The notes beneath the pieces are model-generated. The model was given only the letters and a program-made list of their open reading frames with translations, ran no database searches and was not told where the DNA came from. Below, in pieces: positions 1 to 6,503 of a DNA stretch of 17,161 nt (the stretch's first letter is position 1; every line of letters starts with the position of its first letter). Made by a program: the position numbers and the translations under genes. The stretch spans positions 1 to 17,161 of the forward strand of contig JAHZKM010000044.1 of the NCBI GenBank assembly GCA_022600395.1, in the 5' to 3' direction. The DNA comes from Pseudomonadota bacterium (GTDB lineage Bacteria > Pseudomonadota > Gammaproteobacteria > PS1 > Pseudothioglobaceae).

Positions 1-51
1 GATTTTAGCAAATGCTTTCACGCTTGAAACAGCTACCAGTCTGGTCTTTAT

Positions 52-792
52 CTACACAATATTATCAATATCAACATATTGACAATCAAGCTCGAACTTT
101 TGACTAATATGCTGGCCTAACGCTTGGACTCCGTAACGCTCAGTGGCATGATGTCCCGCTGAAATAAAAGCAATGTCATTTTCTTTACAAATAGCTGGAA
201 TCTGCTCTGACACTTCACCAGTTATAAAACAATTTGCCCTAATATTAATCGCGTGTTCAATATAGCTTTGCGCACCACCACTACACCAAGTGATTTTCTT
301 GATTTTTTTATCTTTATTGCCAAATACCAAAGGTGCGCGAGAAGTTACATTCATCACTGATTGAACCACCTCATGCAAAGAGGCATCAACTTCGCCCTGC
401 CATACGAGCGTCTCGCCAATTGGCTGGGGGTTTTGAATATTAAAACGTAGGGCCAACTGAATGTTATTGCCTATAACTGGGTGAGCGTCTAAAGGCAGGT
501 GGTAGGCAAAAAGATTAATATGATTATCCAGTAAGGCTTTAATTCTATTTTTTTTAATGCCTGTAATGACTGTACTTTCATTCTTCCAAAAAAATCCATG
601 ATGCACCAGTAATGCATCTGCTTGCTCTTCAATAGCTTGATCAATCAAATCTTGATTGGCACTAACACCAGAAATGATTTTACAAATATCCGACTTTCCT
701 TCAACTTGTAAGCCATTTGGGCAATAATCAGAGAATTTAGAGACATTTAAGTACTCTGATAAATATTTTTCAAGAATAGTATTATTGACCAT
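52..792 (-). CDS. ybgI: NIF3/YbgI-family dinuclear metal-centre protein
   Basis: This is a 246-residue cytosolic protein of the NIF3 family (often labelled 'GTP cyclohydrolase 1 type 2'), whose members form hexameric rings with a two-metal site. Its physiological role is unsettled. The metal ligands are visible: H64-H65 in VHHG, D102 in LPLDAH, and H214 and E218 in AGHHATE, matching the ligand spacing of E. coli YbgI. SDYCPNGLQVEG (residues 21-32) is also typical. The frame is open 16 codons further upstream to a GTG, but I chose the ATG at 792 because the protein then begins like YbgI; the extension has no counterpart. This start overlaps the end of hisC by 11 bp. It is the last gene of the minus-strand operon inside the window. 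Family assignment is strong; substrate is unknown. Confidence 0.93.
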   Translation of the reverse strand: MVNNTILEKYLSEYLNVSKFSDYCPNGLQVEGKSDICKIISGVSANQDLIDQAIEEQADALLVHHGFFWKNESTVITGIKKNRIKALLDNHINLFAYHLPLDAHPVIGNNIQLALRFNIQNPQPIGETLVWQGEVDASLHEVVQSVMNVTSRAPLVFGNKDKKIKKITWCSGGAQSYIEHAINIRANCFITGEVSEQIPAICKENDIAFISAGHHATERYGVQALGQHISQKFELDCQYVDIDNIV

Positions 793-1846
793 AGAATTTT
801 TTGACAGCCTGTAAAAACAATTGATTTTGCTCATGATCACCTACCGTTACACGTAAGCAATCAGTTAGATTTGGTGCACCACATAAGTTTTTAATCAAAA
901 TGCCGTTCTCTTTTAAAAAGTCAAATAGTGCTTGAGCTCTCAACGCTTTAAATAAAATAAAGTTGGCCTGAGATGGATATACCGTTAAATCAACAATGGC
1001 GCCTAAGTCGCTCAATAACTGCTGACGCTGCTCGATAATAATGGCAGCGTTTTGATCAATTTCTGTTTTTTCCTTTAACAAGAAATTCGCACTCACTTGC
1101 GTTAAGATGTTGATATTATAAGGTAGACGTAATTTATCTAGCTCTACAACTGTTGATTGAGCACCAATCAACAAGCCTAAACGCAACCCTGCAAAGCCAA
1201 TTTTAGATACAGTGCGTAACACTACTAAATTAGGATATTTTTTAATATCCATCAAAAAACTATCCCCCGCATAAGCATAATACGCCTCGTCCAAAATAAC
1301 CATGGCATCGGTTGCGCGAATAATCATTTCAATTGATTTTCGATCAAATGTATTACCTGTTGGATTGTTAGGATAGGCGATAAAAATAAGCTTAGGCTTG
1401 TGCGTATCAATTGCCTCTAACATTTTGCTTAAATCAAGCTGATAATCTTGCGTTAGGGCCACACCTTGGTAATTCAATCGTGTAAATTTCGCAATCATGT
1501 CATACATCACAAAACTCGGCTCAACACTCAAAATTGTATCATTCGTCTCACAAGCAAGCGCTAGTAGCTGAATAAGTTCATCGGATCCATTACCCAATAA
1601 AACGCCAAAATCATCAGGAATATTCATCAAATCTCTAAGTGTTTGATTCAGCTCATCTGCACTAGGACTCGGATAGCGATTAAGCTGCGCATCGGCCAAA
1701 TAAGCCAAATATTGCTCAATCAGCTCGTCAGGCAGCGCAAAAGGCGACTCCATTGCATCAAGTTTAACCATCTTATTAGCACTTGGTACGTGATAGGCAT
1801 TAATCGCCCGAATGTCAGCTCTTAGCCATTTTTCTATAAAACTCAT
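782..1846 (-). CDS. hisC: Histidinol-phosphate aminotransferase
   Basis: The gene encodes a 354-residue PLP-dependent fold-type I aminotransferase that transfers an amino group from glutamate to imidazole-acetol phosphate in histidine synthesis; it would be a cytosolic dimer. Visible motifs in order are GNGSDE (85-90) for cofactor binding, YPNNPTG (158-164), DEAYY (186-190, D186 contacting the PLP ring nitrogen) and the Schiff-base lysine K215 in TVSKIGFAGLRLG. Length is normal for HisC. The ATG at 1846 lies one base after the thiD stop codon, and the 3' end overlaps the NIF3-family gene, which implies cotranscription and probably translational coupling. There is no Shine-Dalgarno match upstream. 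No other his gene is present, so this copy sits outside a his operon. Related aminotransferases can act on aromatic or other amino acids, so a side role is possible. Confidence 0.93.
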   Translation of the reverse strand: MSFIEKWLRADIRAINAYHVPSANKMVKLDAMESPFALPDELIEQYLAYLADAQLNRYPSPSADELNQTLRDLMNIPDDFGVLLGNGSDELIQLLALACETNDTILSVEPSFVMYDMIAKFTRLNYQGVALTQDYQLDLSKMLEAIDTHKPKLIFIAYPNNPTGNTFDRKSIEMIIRATDAMVILDEAYYAYAGDSFLMDIKKYPNLVVLRTVSKIGFAGLRLGLLIGAQSTVVELDKLRLPYNINILTQVSANFLLKEKTEIDQNAAIIIEQRQQLLSDLGAIVDLTVYPSQANFILFKALRAQALFDFLKENGILIKNLCGAPNLTDCLRVTVGDHEQNQLFLQAVKKFYGQ

Positions 1847-1847
1847 G

Positions 1848-2600
1848 TTAAGGGTTTATTCTATTAGGATGATATTGCATTTTACCTATTCGCTTAGCGT
1901 TTAACAAAGTTTGGTAACTGTAGTCTAATGCGCGCTTAACAGCAACATCCACATCAAGATTAGCGGCAATCAGTGCACTAATTGCACTGGCCAATGTGCA
2001 ACCAGACCCATGATAATTGCCAGGCAATTTATGATACGAAAAACGTTCAAACAACTCGCCTTGGTGATATAGGCGATGCTCAATCCTCTTCTCAGAGATA
2101 TCTGTTGTGGTTAGCAACACCCAATCACAAGGCAAAGATTGAACGGCCTCTTGCTCTTTTAAACCTGGCGCTAGTCTTTCTAACTCTGACATATTTGGTG
2201 TTAGCAAAAAAACCTTAGGCAAGAGTTTTTGTTTGAGCTTGTCAACTGTCTCTTGCACTAATAATTCGTCCGTAGTACTGGCCTTAATAATAGGATCCAG
2301 TACCACCGTATGACTCTCATTCAGCCATTCGGCGATTATTTGCACTTGTTCGACAGATGATAATAGTCCAATTTTTACAACTTTAATATCAATATCTTCT
2401 GTCAGCGACTTCAATTGTTTGACAATGAATTGATAATCCACAGCTTGCAGCTCACTAACACACTGTGTGTTTTGCACAGTCAACGTAGTTACAACAGGCA
2501 ATGGTGTAGCGCCAAATTGATTAATAGTTTCAATATCAGCGGCAATACCTGCGCCGCCAGATGGGTCTAGACCTGATAAAACCAAAACACGATCAAGCAC
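1848..2600 (-). CDS. thiD: Hydroxymethylpyrimidine (phosphate) kinase
   Basis: This 250-residue ribokinase-fold enzyme phosphorylates HMP and HMP-phosphate to HMP-pyrophosphate for thiamine synthesis. The N-terminal LSGLDPSGGAGI (8-19) is the ThiD substrate-binding motif. DP at 102-103, TPN at 134-136 and the anion-hole motif GSGCT (198-202, with C201) complete the family signature. No second domain (ThiE or TenA) is fused. The start codon is GTG at 2600; no in-frame ATG gives a complete N-terminus because the first motif begins at residue 8. The gene follows dsbA by 5 bp and precedes hisC by 1 bp. No TPP riboswitch is possible immediately upstream, since dsbA coding sequence occupies that space. 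Other thi genes are not in the window. Confidence 0.93.
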   Translation of the reverse strand: MLDRVLVLSGLDPSGGAGIAADIETINQFGATPLPVVTTLTVQNTQCVSELQAVDYQFIVKQLKSLTEDIDIKVVKIGLLSSVEQVQIIAEWLNESHTVVLDPIIKASTTDELLVQETVDKLKQKLLPKVFLLTPNMSELERLAPGLKEQEAVQSLPCDWVLLTTTDISEKRIEHRLYHQGELFERFSYHKLPGNYHGSGCTLASAISALIAANLDVDVAVKRALDYSYQTLLNAKRIGKMQYHPNRINP

Positions 2601-2605
2601 CTGAT

Positions 2606-3226
2606 TTATTTTGATTCTTTAGCGATTAAATAGTCGGCCACTTTAAACATTTCAAGCTCGCCACCTGCATGAGAAGCATCCGTCCAATACTTGCCATTAA
2701 TAACCAACGCTGGCACACCTGAGGTTCGATATTTCACTGTATTAACTTTTGATTTATTAACTTTAATGCGCACTGAAAAAGATTTAAACGCGGCATTTGC
2801 TTTAGCTTTATCAACATCCTGATCAACCAACCAATCAACAAAATCAGATTGATCGGTAAAAGCCATCTTATGCAAATGAATAGCTTTAAATAATTGTCCA
2901 TGCAAGCGCGCCACTTCATCCAATTGTTCTAGTACGTAATAAAAAATAGCGCCATTTATCCAACGGTCTGAAAAAACAGCGGGCTGACGAATAAAAGCTG
3001 TATTGCTTGGTAATTTTTTTACCCAACTATTTAACGCAGGCTCTACATTAAAACAATGAGGGCAATAATACCAAAACAATTCTCGCACCTCGACCTTATC
3101 GCCTGTTGTGGTCTTAACCGGTTTATCAAGAGTGACATAATGCTTTCCTTCTTCGTAGGTTTCGGCAAAAATAGTTGTAGAAAAACTGAGTAAAAGTATC
3201 GATAAAATTAATCTTATTTTTGGCAT
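2606..3226 (-). CDS. dsbA: Periplasmic thiol:disulfide interchange protein DsbA
   Basis: DsbA introduces disulfide bonds into proteins exported to the periplasm and is reoxidised by DsbB, which is not in the window. The product is 206 residues. It has a signal peptide (residues 1-21: Lys/Arg at 3-5, a Leu/Ile-rich core, probable cleavage after IFA), a thioredoxin-fold catalytic CPHC (C55-C58) within FWYYCPHC, and the conserved cis-proline P172 in SGVPALVINGKY. The frame is open upstream to 3280 inside folK, but the ATG at 3226 is preferred: it puts the signal peptide at the N-terminus, follows the folK stop by 13 bp, and has an AGAG ribosome-binding-like sequence 6 bases away. Finding an export-pathway oxidoreductase among cofactor genes suggests operon convenience rather than a shared pathway. 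Confidence 0.94.
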   Translation of the reverse strand: MPKIRLILSILLLSFSTTIFAETYEEGKHYVTLDKPVKTTTGDKVEVRELFWYYCPHCFNVEPALNSWVKKLPSNTAFIRQPAVFSDRWINGAIFYYVLEQLDEVARLHGQLFKAIHLHKMAFTDQSDFVDWLVDQDVDKAKANAAFKSFSVRIKVNKSKVNTVKYRTSGVPALVINGKYWTDASHAGGELEMFKVADYLIAKESK

Positions 3227-3239
3227 AAATTTCTCTGAA

Positions 3240-3734
3240 TTATGGAAGAATTTCTTCAATATTATACTGCAATAATTCAAATCGATTGTCTGTTTGAAAA
3301 GACCGCCATAGTTGCTGGTACGTCTGCTTTGTTAGTGGGTGAATCTCATCACCACTTAACTGTGCCAAAGGTGCTAATACAAAAGCATATTTTAAAATAT
3401 CATCTCTAGGAAGGTTAGCGTTTAAATCTACAAGATCATCATAAATAACCAAGTCTAAATCAATCAGCCGAGAAGAAAACTTAGGTTGTGTACGATCTCG
3501 ACCAAAAGTTTTTTCGATATTTTTTAAAACGGCATTCACATCTTCTACGCTGAGCTTGGTGGTGGCATTAACACCCATATTGTAAAAATTATCGCCCTCA
3601 AAACCTTCAGCAGGCGACTCAAAAATATCGGAAATTTTGACAATGGTAAAATTTAACCGCAAGTAATCTATGGCGCTCGCAATATTTGCTTCACGATTTT
3701 GGTTTGAACCGATATTTATATGAATTTTAGCCAT
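3240..3734 (-). CDS. folK: HPPK, 6-hydroxymethyl-dihydropterin pyrophosphokinase
   Basis: FolK transfers pyrophosphate from ATP to 6-hydroxymethyl-7,8-dihydropterin, the step directly after FolB in folate synthesis. The 164-residue product opens with the HPPK pattern HINIGSNQ (5-12) and carries the hallmark RLIDLDLVIYDD (89-100), where D92 and D94 are the expected Mg2+ ligands and R89 a substrate-binding arginine. FYN (50-52) matches the pterin pocket. Length is close to that of E. coli FolK (about 159). It overlaps folB by 8 bp, and the ATG at 3734 lies inside the folB end with no Shine-Dalgarno, which suggests translational coupling. The two enzymes therefore form a folB-folK unit; no DHPS (folP) is adjacent. 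Confidence 0.95.
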   Translation of the reverse strand: MAKIHINIGSNQNREANIASAIDYLRLNFTIVKISDIFESPAEGFEGDNFYNMGVNATTKLSVEDVNAVLKNIEKTFGRDRTQPKFSSRLIDLDLVIYDDLVDLNANLPRDDILKYAFVLAPLAQLSGDEIHPLTKQTYQQLWRSFQTDNRFELLQYNIEEILP

Positions 3735-4083
3735 TTTTAGATCGATTAATTATCACACCAACACCCTGAGCGCCGGTAACTGCCTTACCTTTGTTCAACG
3801 TCAACTTGACTTGTTCAACGTCAAACTCATTGAGAATAATTTGGCAAATTTGTTCAGCGAGTGTTTCTACCAACTGAAATTCACTTTTTTTAACAAAACC
3901 TATCAAACGTTTCGAAACCGCTTTGTAATCGAGTGTTTGATCAATATGATCAGTCTTACTCGCTGGCAAAATATCAAACCCCATCTCAATATCCAAAGTA
4001 ATATCTTGACGAATTTCACGCTCCCAATCGTAAATACCAATCACACAATCTATTTTTAACCCTTGTATAAATACAATATCCAT
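3727..4083 (-). CDS. folB: Dihydroneopterin aldolase
   Basis: FolB splits dihydroneopterin into 6-hydroxymethyl-dihydropterin and glycolaldehyde, feeding FolK. The 118-residue tunnelling-fold protein shows the family residues: WER at 20-22 (E21), LDYKAV with Y53, LVETLAE with E73, and the catalytic lysine K98 in NKGKAVTGAQGVGV. Family members act as octamers. It is the first gene of the minus-strand operon. Its ATG at 4083 is preceded by TAGGAA at 4100-4095, 11 bases away, a rather long spacing. The coding sequence holds a perfect 14-bp direct repeat read in two different frames (3791-3824), described separately. Confidence 0.95.
   Translation of the reverse strand: MDIVFIQGLKIDCVIGIYDWEREIRQDITLDIEMGFDILPASKTDHIDQTLDYKAVSKRLIGFVKKSEFQLVETLAEQICQIILNEFDVEQVKLTLNKGKAVTGAQGVGVIINRSKNG
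3791..3824 (-). repeat. 14-bp direct repeat, 20-bp period, inside folB
   Basis: On the minus strand TTGACGTTGAACAA occurs at 3824-3811 and again at 3804-3791. The 20-bp period is not a multiple of three, so one copy is read as (F)DVEQ and the other as LTLNK. The segment between the copies also contains the small palindrome GTCAA-C-TTGAC (3800-3810). It may be chance within coding sequence; no function is assigned. Confidence 0.8.
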
Positions 4084-4116
4084 GCTTAAATTAATTCCTA
4101 AATAATAATATTTAAA

Positions 4117-4122
4117 ATTATA
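4117..4122 (-). promoter_or_regulatory. Candidate -10 for the folB operon
   Basis: The minus strand reads a consensus TATAAT at 4122-4117, which overlaps the first base of the plsY start codon on the other strand. Transcription would start near 4110, giving folB a leader of about 27 bases that includes TAGGAA. I see no good -35 hexamer at 16-18 bp. The whole folB-plsY spacer is only 38 bp and almost pure A/T, so A/T richness alone makes such matches likely. Confidence 0.4.
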
Positions 4123-4703
4123 TGCTACCCTTGCTCATCATTTCTGCCTATCTAATTGGTTCAATTTCTATGGCTATTATCATTTGCAAGATTCTTGATT
4201 TGCCCGACCCCAGAACACAAGGATCTAATAATCCAGGTGCAACCAATGTGCTTAGAATTGGTGGCAAAAAAGCAGCGGCAGCAACACTTCTTGCTGATGG
4301 GCTAAAAGGTTTTATTCCAGTAGCTATTGGCCAATATCTTGGGCTAGATATTCAAACAGTCTCTCTGATTGCTCTAAGCGCCTTTTTAGGTCATGTTTAT
4401 CCTGTATTTTTTAGTTTTAAAGGCGGTAAAGGAGTGGCTACCTTTATTGGAGCTTTGTTAGCACTTAACTATTTTGTAGGCTTGGCTTTTATTGCAACTT
4501 GGCTATTTGTCGCCAAAGTGCTCAAAATTTCATCCTTATCGGCATTGATTGCCACCTTATTAACACCACTATATTTTTACCTTATGATGAAAAATATTGA
4601 GGCAACTTATATCGTTGGGTTAATATGTTTTTGGATTTTTTACACACACAAGAGTAATATTAAGCGCCTATTATCTGGAGAAGAAGATTCTATCAAGTCT
4701 TGA
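4122..4703 (+). CDS. plsY: Acyl-phosphate:glycerol-3-phosphate acyltransferase
   Basis: PlsY is an integral inner-membrane enzyme that acylates glycerol-3-phosphate with acyl-phosphate, the first step of phospholipid synthesis in PlsX/PlsY organisms. The 193-residue product has the three family motifs: GSNNPGATN (34-42), FKGGKGVAT (99-107) and the C-terminal H176-KSNIKRLL-SGEE. About five hydrophobic segments lie between them, the first beginning right at the N-terminus, which supports the ATG at 4122. It has no Shine-Dalgarno sequence; a TAATAT at 4106-4111 would place the transcript start near 4118, so it may be nearly leaderless. It is divergent from folB by 38 bp, an arrangement long noted for ygiH (plsY) and folB in E. 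coli. Its 3' end overlaps the convergent yadH-like gene by 11 bp. Confidence 0.95.
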   Translation: MLPLLIISAYLIGSISMAIIICKILDLPDPRTQGSNNPGATNVLRIGGKKAAAATLLADGLKGFIPVAIGQYLGLDIQTVSLIALSAFLGHVYPVFFSFKGGKGVATFIGALLALNYFVGLAFIATWLFVAKVLKISSLSALIATLLTPLYFYLMMKNIEATYIVGLICFWIFYTHKSNIKRLLSGEEDSIKS

Positions 4704-5451
4704 TATTAACACCTTTTTTAAGTAAATAAAAAGCTACTATAGCGAGTATAACAATCATAGAAGATAAGACAGTCATTGACACCCAAAAATCTGTTGTTGA
4801 ACTACCTAGAAAGCCCATTCTAAAACTATCTACCATGTAATATATCGGATTAAATTTACTCAAATATTGCCAAAATTCTGGCAATATTTCAATGCTATAA
4901 AACATACCACCTAGATAAGTCATTGGCATCAAAATAAATGTAGGAACGATAGAAATATCATCGAAAGATTGAGCAAAAACTGCATTAATAAATCCAGCCA
5001 ATGAAAACAAAATAGCGGTCAGTAAAAAGGTTGTGAAAACAATAAAAACACTATATATCTGTAGCTCAACAAAAAACGAAACAGCTATAAATACGCCAAG
5101 CCCCACTGTAAATCCGCGCGCAATTCCGCCAGAAACATAGCCCATTAAAATCACCCAATAAGACACTGGCGAAATTAATAACTCCTCAATACTATGATTA
5201 AATTTAGCTAAGAAAAATGAGGAAACGGTATTAGCATAAGAGTTTTGAATAACTGTCATTAAAATAATACCTGGAATAATAAAGTGCAAATAATTTACTC
5301 CTTGCATGTCGCCAATACGCTCACCCATTAAACCGCCAAAAATCAGCAAGTAAAGTGAGGTTGTAATAATCGGTGGAAAAATAGTTTGCACCCAAATACG
5401 AGAAAATCTCAGAATTTCTTTAATAACAATGGTTTTATAAGCAATCCACAT
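4693..5451 (-). CDS. yadH: ABC-2 type transporter permease, YadH-like
   Basis: This 252-residue permease has about six membrane segments (roughly 22-40, 57-75, 98-125, 134-160, 168-185 and 222-244) and the ABC-2 C-terminal signature region at 176-211 (PMTYLGGMFY followed by NPIYYMVDSFR). Length and motifs match E. coli YadH (256 residues). It lies 2 bp downstream of its ATPase gene, so the two form one exporter expected to work as two permeases plus two ATPases in the inner membrane. The substrate is not known for this family; related ABC-2 systems move drugs, polysaccharides or lipids. The TGA stop lies inside the end of plsY on the opposite strand, leaving no room for a terminator between the convergent genes. 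Confidence 0.9.
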   Translation of the reverse strand: MWIAYKTIVIKEILRFSRIWVQTIFPPIITTSLYLLIFGGLMGERIGDMQGVNYLHFIIPGIILMTVIQNSYANTVSSFFLAKFNHSIEELLISPVSYWVILMGYVSGGIARGFTVGLGVFIAVSFFVELQIYSVFIVFTTFLLTAILFSLAGFINAVFAQSFDDISIVPTFILMPMTYLGGMFYSIEILPEFWQYLSKFNPIYYMVDSFRMGFLGSSTTDFWVSMTVLSSMIVILAIVAFYLLKKGVNIKT

Positions 5452-5453
5452 AA

Positions 5454-6368
5454 TTAATCTACTTTTGAAGTTAGGCGTAAAAATAAAGTTTCTAATCGAT
5501 TTTGCGCACTTCTCACATGTTCAATTTCAATTCCCTTAGCGCTCAATGCGCCAAGCGCTTGAGTAATAGTCACACCATCTAAAATAACTTGCACTGAATA
5601 TTCGTCTAATCGCTTTATCTTAAAATCAAGCTCAGGTAACTGAGCTGGCAACTGCTCATTACTTTCCAAGATTAAAACTTGTTGAGAAACACGTGCTAGC
5701 AATTTTTTCATACTAGTTTTCTCAATAATTTCTCCTTTGTCTAAAATGGCGATATTACGACATAAGGACTCAGCTTCTTCTAAGTAATGAGTGGTCAAGA
5801 TAATCGTCATCCCCTGTGCATTAAGCTCACGCAAAAAACGCCACATTGATCGGCGAATCTCTACATCTACGCCCGCGCTCGGTTCATCTAGAATAAGAAT
5901 TTTTGGCTGATGAATAAGCGCTCTGGCTAACATTAGTCTTCTTTTCATGCCACCTGACAAAGACTTTGCCATTTCTAAGCGCTTAGGCCACAACTCCATA
6001 CGCTTTAATAAAGCCTCTGCTTGAACTTTAGCTTGAGATCGCTTAATGCCATAATATCCAGCTTGATTAATCAAAATTTCTTCAATAGGCTCAAAGGGAT
6101 TAAAATTAAATTCTTGTGGCATTAATCCTATTAACCGTTTAACTTCATTCAAATGCGTCGACTGATCTCTGCCCAAAACCTCAACCTTACCCGAGGATTT
6201 ATTTAATAAGGAACAAATAATGCCGATCATAGTGGTTTTACCTGCACCATTACTACCTAGCAATGCAAAAAAATCACCCTGCTCAATTCTTAAATTAATC
6301 TGCGACAAAGCCTGCAAATTATTAGCATATGTTTTAGTTAAATTAGAAATTAAAAGCGCTTCTGACAT
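5454..6368 (-). CDS. yadG: ABC transporter ATP-binding protein, YadG-like
   Basis: The 304-residue ATPase energises the adjacent YadH-like permease. Motifs in order: Walker A GSNGAGKT (38-45), Q-loop Q85 in MPQEFNFNPFE, signature LSGGM (137-141), Walker B ILILDEP (157-163) and switch histidine H194 in TTHYLEEAE. After the nucleotide-binding domain it has the C-terminal extension of about 85 residues typical of this drug/lipid-exporter subfamily, and total length matches E. coli YadG (308). The frame opens at a TTG five codons earlier (6383), but the ATG at 6368 gives the expected N-terminus. The 135-bp region upstream is shared with aceF, which is transcribed the other way. Confidence 0.92.
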   Translation of the reverse strand: MSEALLISNLTKTYANNLQALSQINLRIEQGDFFALLGSNGAGKTTMIGIICSLLNKSSGKVEVLGRDQSTHLNEVKRLIGLMPQEFNFNPFEPIEEILINQAGYYGIKRSQAKVQAEALLKRMELWPKRLEMAKSLSGGMKRRLMLARALIHQPKILILDEPSAGVDVEIRRSMWRFLRELNAQGMTIILTTHYLEEAESLCRNIAILDKGEIIEKTSMKKLLARVSQQVLILESNEQLPAQLPELDFKIKRLDEYSVQVILDGVTITQALGALSAKGIEIEHVRSAQNRLETLFLRLTSKVD

Positions 6369-6461
6369 ACAGTACAGATCCAAGAAAAAAAATACAAATA
6401 AGATAATCAGGCCAATGATTTAAAAGTATTTTAACATTTATCCCCTTTTCTCGGTCGTTTT

Positions 6462-6474
6462 TGCGATAATTATC
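6462..6474 (+). promoter_or_regulatory. Extended -10 of aceF with palindromic core
   Basis: TGCGATAAT at 6462-6470 fits an extended -10 (TGn plus GATAAT); no -35 hexamer is visible at the usual distance. The expected start near 6477 gives a 27-base leader to the aceF ATG at 6504 and would leave only six bases before the alternative ATG at 6483. The hexamer is part of a perfect 10-bp palindrome, GATAATTATC (6465-6474), so the minus strand carries the same -10 hexamer facing yadG. The rest of 6369-6503 is A/T-rich, with a weak inverted repeat AATCA/TGATT at 6405-6420. Confidence 0.45.
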
Positions 6475-6503
6475 ACCTTTAAATGATTGATGAAATTTGC
6501 ACT

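Noticed and set aside
1..51. Possible start of another gene or an RNA gene downstream of the NIF3-family gene
   Set aside because: Only 51 bases are visible. One minus-strand frame is open but has no clear start or recognisable protein, and there are no tRNA features. The ACCAG-T-CTGGT palindrome at 35-45 has too short a loop and no T-tract for a terminator.
793..840. Sixteen-residue N-terminal extension of the NIF3-family protein (GTG at 840 or ATG at 834)
   Set aside because: An AGGTG lies just before it, but those bases encode VGD of hisC, the spacing is too short, and the extension has no match in YbgI.
2601..2640. TPP riboswitch in front of thiD
   Set aside because: Only 5 bp separate dsbA and thiD, the upstream sequence is dsbA coding, and no THI-box-like core is seen.
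3227..3280. Longer dsbA start inside folK
   Set aside because: It would bury the signal peptide behind 18 residues; the 3226 ATG fits export and operon spacing.
1643..4059. Plus-strand open frames at 1643-1825, 1982-2218 and 3811-4059
   Set aside because: They lie fully antisense to hisC, thiD and folB, which have clear motifs; their translations look like no known family and have no start signals.
6465..6474. Fur box at GATAATTATC
   Set aside because: The hexamers resemble Fur half-sites, but the classical 19-bp box needs three repeats; only one overlapping pair is present and the neighbouring genes are not iron genes.
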